Assembly: GCA_039714535.1 (NCBI GenBank)
Contig: JBDLJC010000002.1
Span: 62,001-126,000 of the forward strand
Origin: JAGXFP01 sp039714535
GTDB lineage: Bacteria; Desulfobacterota; Desulfobulbia; Desulfobulbales; JAGXFP01
Reading direction: 5' to 3'
DNA: 64,000 bases
Position 1 is the stretch's first letter, and the number at the start of each line of letters is the position of its first letter. Shown here piece after piece: positions 61,441 to 64,000 of this stretch. Made by a program: the position numbers and the translations under genes. The notes beneath the pieces are model-generated. The model was not told where the DNA came from, ran no database searches, and was given only the letters and a program-made list of their open reading frames with translations.

Positions 61441-63585
61441 CTAGATTTCTTCGTTTAAGGCGTGGGCCAACTCTGTAAGTTTCTCTCCGTATTTCTCCCA
61501 GAGCTTTACCGAGTCACTGTAAATTGGTTGGCGAACCTGGCTGCTGCTAAGAGTAGTCACCGCTCTTTTGGTCTGGTGGAAATCCAGACTTCTACTGTCC
61601 CAGGGGATACCGCAAAATTCAAAAAGAGCTCGGCTGTTTTTTTCCTGGTCAGCGACTAAATCTTCATAACAGATGTCATAGATGAAACCAGGTAAGACTC
61701 TGTGCCAGTGTCCCATCAACTGTTGATAAAGATTATAGTATTTGCCAAGTTCATTCATATTATAGGCGTATTTATGTGCGAAGTCGAAAAAGTTTTTGTA
61801 AATAGAAAGGCAGTTGTCCATGGGAAGTCGCCGGCAGTGGATGATTTTCGCCTTGGGCAGTATCAGTTTTATCATGCCGATATTCATAAAATTATGCGGC
61901 ATTTTATCGACGATATATTTCGTTTCTGTTTTCTCGCTCAAACTCCTGGTCATGGCTAAGTATTCGTGACCCATTTCATCCAGAGTCGAGGCTGGTATCG
62001 TCTTTAACTGCCGACCAAGCGCGGCATTAGGCGCTGAGGCGAGGTTGTGGCTTGAACGTATATTCCCCAGATATGGAAGCTCTCCGGCACCAAAAACATC
62101 AGGGTGACTGGCCAGAATCTGCTCAACAAGGCTGGTGCCTGAGCGTGGCATGCCAAGAACAAAAATGGCCCCTTCTCCGGTGGTGCCGGCGTTGGCCAGG
62201 CTTTTAAACAGAGATCGGCCGAAATCTTTTCTCGTCTGGGTGAAATAAGCAGCTTCATTCGTTATATTGAATTCGAAAGTTGCTCTTTTCAGTCTGTTGG
62301 CCTCTTCCAAAAGATCAAAGGCCTGGTCGTATAGTTTTAGCTCTTCATATGCTTTGCCCAAGCCGAAAGCCAACATCATGCGATTTTGCGGGTTCAATTT
62401 TTTTGAGTAGAGGAGTTTTTCCATCGCCACGATATCATCGTCCCTGCTCTGGTGCTTTTGGGTCTTTGCCAGTTGATAGTGGGCTGCAGCAAAGGAAGGT
62501 TGAATCCTGATGGCGTTGCGGTAACAGTTTCTTGCCTCATCTAGGCGCCCCAGGTATTCGCAAGTTCCTCCTAAGCCGTGAAGTGCTTCAACGAAATCAG
62601 GGCGAAGTTGCAGTGCTTTTTTAAATTGCTCCGCCGCTTCGGTGACGTTAAGGCGCATCAGTCCGTGGCCAAGGTTGAAGTATGATTCGGCGCTGTTGGG
62701 GGCAGCTTTGACGAGTTTGCGAAATGTGGCGATTGCTTCTTCGATCATCCCTGCGTTTAGGAGAGATGAGCCCAGTCCTGTAAGGGCTTGAGGGTGGTTT
62801 GCTTCGCCAGTTAGGGCCTTTTCATAGAAGCTGATCGCCTCCGGCAACGGTTGATTTGGCTCCGAGCCTGCTTCCAGGGCGAGACCTAGATTGAAATATG
62901 CGTTAACAAAACCAGGGTGTAACTGCAGGGATTTTCTATAGTTGGCAGCCGCTTCAATCATATCGCCAAAGCGCATCAGGGCGTTGCCCAGGTTGTAGTA
63001 TGAATCTGCGCTGTCTGGAGCTGTTTTCACAAGTTTACGAAATGTAGCGATTGAATCCTCGATCATTCCTGTGTCAAGCAGAGCGTTGCCTAGGCCGGAA
63101 AGCGCTAAAGAGTTATTTTGTTCAATAGTTAAAGCTTTTTGATAGTAGTCAATTGCTTCCTGATTTCGTTGGCTGTGCTCTAAATTTTCTGCCAAGTGGA
63201 TCATTGTCGGGATGAAATTCGGGTTAAGTTCCAAGGCTTTCTGGTAACAGACTTCGGCTTTGACATGGTTTTTTTGGGAAAAATAAATATTGCCAAGATT
63301 TAGATGATAAAAAAATTTCTCAGGAGTAATGGAGATAGCTTTTTTGATAAAGATGATGGCGTTGAGGTCATCACCTGTTTGTTGGCAGATCATCCCTAGC
63401 AGGTGCAGCGCGTCAGGGTGGTGTTGGCCTGAGGCTAACGCAGCCCGGCAGCAATCTTCTGCTTCTTTGAGACGACCGGCCTGATAGTGGGCAAAGCCTT
63501 GCTCAAAGAGAGAGCTAGTTTGTTGCTTATTTGAGAAAGATCTACCTGGTTTTTTTGTTTTTACGCGGCGGAGTTTTTTTGTCAT
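61441..63585 (-). CDS. TPR-sulfotransferase
   Basis: 714 aa. N-terminal TPR array (to about residue 440) followed by a PAPS-dependent sulfotransferase domain with FVLGMPRSGTSLVEQILASH (5'-phosphosulfate loop) and a downstream KTKYIVDKMP-type 3'-phosphate segment. Bacterial TPR-sulfotransferases sulfate surface saccharides or peptides. It precedes the TPR-SGNH gene by 229 bp on the same strand, and the two share their N-terminal ~300 residues almost repeat by repeat. Confidence 0.88.
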   Translation of the reverse strand: MTKKLRRVKTKKPGRSFSNKQQTSSLFEQGFAHYQAGRLKEAEDCCRAALASGQHHPDALHLLGMICQQTGDDLNAIIFIKKAISITPEKFFYHLNLGNIYFSQKNHVKAEVCYQKALELNPNFIPTMIHLAENLEHSQRNQEAIDYYQKALTIEQNNSLALSGLGNALLDTGMIEDSIATFRKLVKTAPDSADSYYNLGNALMRFGDMIEAAANYRKSLQLHPGFVNAYFNLGLALEAGSEPNQPLPEAISFYEKALTGEANHPQALTGLGSSLLNAGMIEEAIATFRKLVKAAPNSAESYFNLGHGLMRLNVTEAAEQFKKALQLRPDFVEALHGLGGTCEYLGRLDEARNCYRNAIRIQPSFAAAHYQLAKTQKHQSRDDDIVAMEKLLYSKKLNPQNRMMLAFGLGKAYEELKLYDQAFDLLEEANRLKRATFEFNITNEAAYFTQTRKDFGRSLFKSLANAGTTGEGAIFVLGMPRSGTSLVEQILASHPDVFGAGELPYLGNIRSSHNLASAPNAALGRQLKTIPASTLDEMGHEYLAMTRSLSEKTETKYIVDKMPHNFMNIGMIKLILPKAKIIHCRRLPMDNCLSIYKNFFDFAHKYAYNMNELGKYYNLYQQLMGHWHRVLPGFIYDICYEDLVADQEKNSRALFEFCGIPWDSRSLDFHQTKRAVTTLSSSQVRQPIYSDSVKLWEKYGEKLTELAHALNEEI

Positions 63586-64000
63586 TATTGGTTGATATTG
63601 GTTGGTTATCTGTGTTTGCAGGTTGATGTGTTGTCTGGATACGGGCCTGGTTCGATCGGCAGGTGAATAACATTAAACAAGGATGGCTTGTTGTAGGGTC
63701 CTGATACCTGAACATAAGGTATCGGGCAAGGTGTTTTTTGGCAAGAGTCTTTTCGGAGTAATTTGTTGAGGGTTTGGTGGTCCATCATTCAATCTTGCGG
63801 TAAACCGGTGGCTATTCGGGCGGTGGCTTTTCCCGGAGGATCTTGTGTAGAAATAAGAGTTGTGGGGTAGGCAGAGGGTTTTGTTGCGCACCGGGTGGTG
63901 GATTTCGGTGGGAGGAACTTTTACTTCCACTGTAAAGATTCCTAGCTCCGTCCCGAAATGGCAGGGCGCGGTTCTGTTAGTTCACGCAACTCTGTGCTGA
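63586..64000. other. 415-bp upstream region of the TPR-sulfotransferase
   Basis: Contains the counterpart of the duplicated leader (63605-63755). The rest (63760-64000) shows no gene I can support; an 85-codon minus-strand frame is unconvincing, with no ribosome site and no family similarity. Confidence 0.4.

Noticed and set aside
63673..63930. 85-aa minus-strand protein upstream of the sulfotransferase
   Set aside because: No ribosome site, unusual composition, and partial similarity to the duplicated non-coding leader.

Overview
The window looks like a chromosomal segment of an anaerobic, microaerotolerant Desulfobacterota bacterium (sulfate-reducer or Desulfobulbales type). Three things suggest this. 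There is a rubrerythrin / desulfoferrodoxin / ferritin / flavodiiron oxygen-defence block. There are lineage-typical families, including a DVU0298-like HEAT protein and an Fe-S plus DUF3786 protein. Base composition is moderately GC-rich outside one transferred island. The taxonomic assignment is inference; there is no rRNA in the window.

Layout. 1-4.6 kb: end of an unknown gene, then oxygen and peroxide defence (rubrerythrin, superoxide reductase, ferritin, flavodiiron protein) and two small conserved genes. 5-16.2 kb: an Rrf2 regulator with a large AAA+ ATPase, then a complete cbb3 oxidase locus (CcoN, a CcoO carrying an extra cytochrome c domain, a CcoQ/CcoS-like peptide, a CcoP membrane stub) and its assembly genes (CcoG, FixH, copper ATPase CcoI, CcoS, TauE/SafE-like protein). 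16.2-26.7 kb: a defence island ending at a tRNA-Phe gene. It holds an overlapping exonuclease-SIR2-HerA operon, an AT-rich SLATT + reverse transcriptase pair followed by a strongly structured ~150-nt RNA element, and a 1214-aa nuclease-NACHT protein. 26.9-40.5 kb: an acidic repeat protein, a putative small RNA or leader, a BamE-like lipoprotein, pcm, a DedA-like protein, and housekeeping genes on the minus strand (MTA/SAH deaminase with nucleoside transporter, cmk-hisC, gatA, gatC, a histone-deacetylase-like hydrolase, rdgB), then aroK. 40.7-58.9 kb: TPR-SGNH protein and a broken TPR-sulfotransferase remnant, aroC, a GT5 glycogen synthase, gapA, a 1415-aa PEP/pyruvate-binding-domain protein, alanine dehydrogenase, an endonuclease III-like protein whose last cluster cysteine is replaced by TGA, thiC, mntP, a rhodanese lipoprotein and htpG. 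59.3-63.6 kb: two tandem TPR proteins with near-identical N-terminal arrays but different C-terminal catalytic domains.

The most interesting part is the defence island. The SLATT-RT-structured RNA unit has the architecture of a defence-associated reverse transcriptase with its own non-coding RNA. The RNA is enclosed by a 12-bp stem that starts at the RT stop codon and ends at a T-tract. It contains a GNRA-capped hairpin, a perfect 10-bp hairpin and a hairpin with a U7 loop. The SIR2-HerA pair is translationally coupled to a DEDDy exonuclease-like gene, a possible third component of that system.
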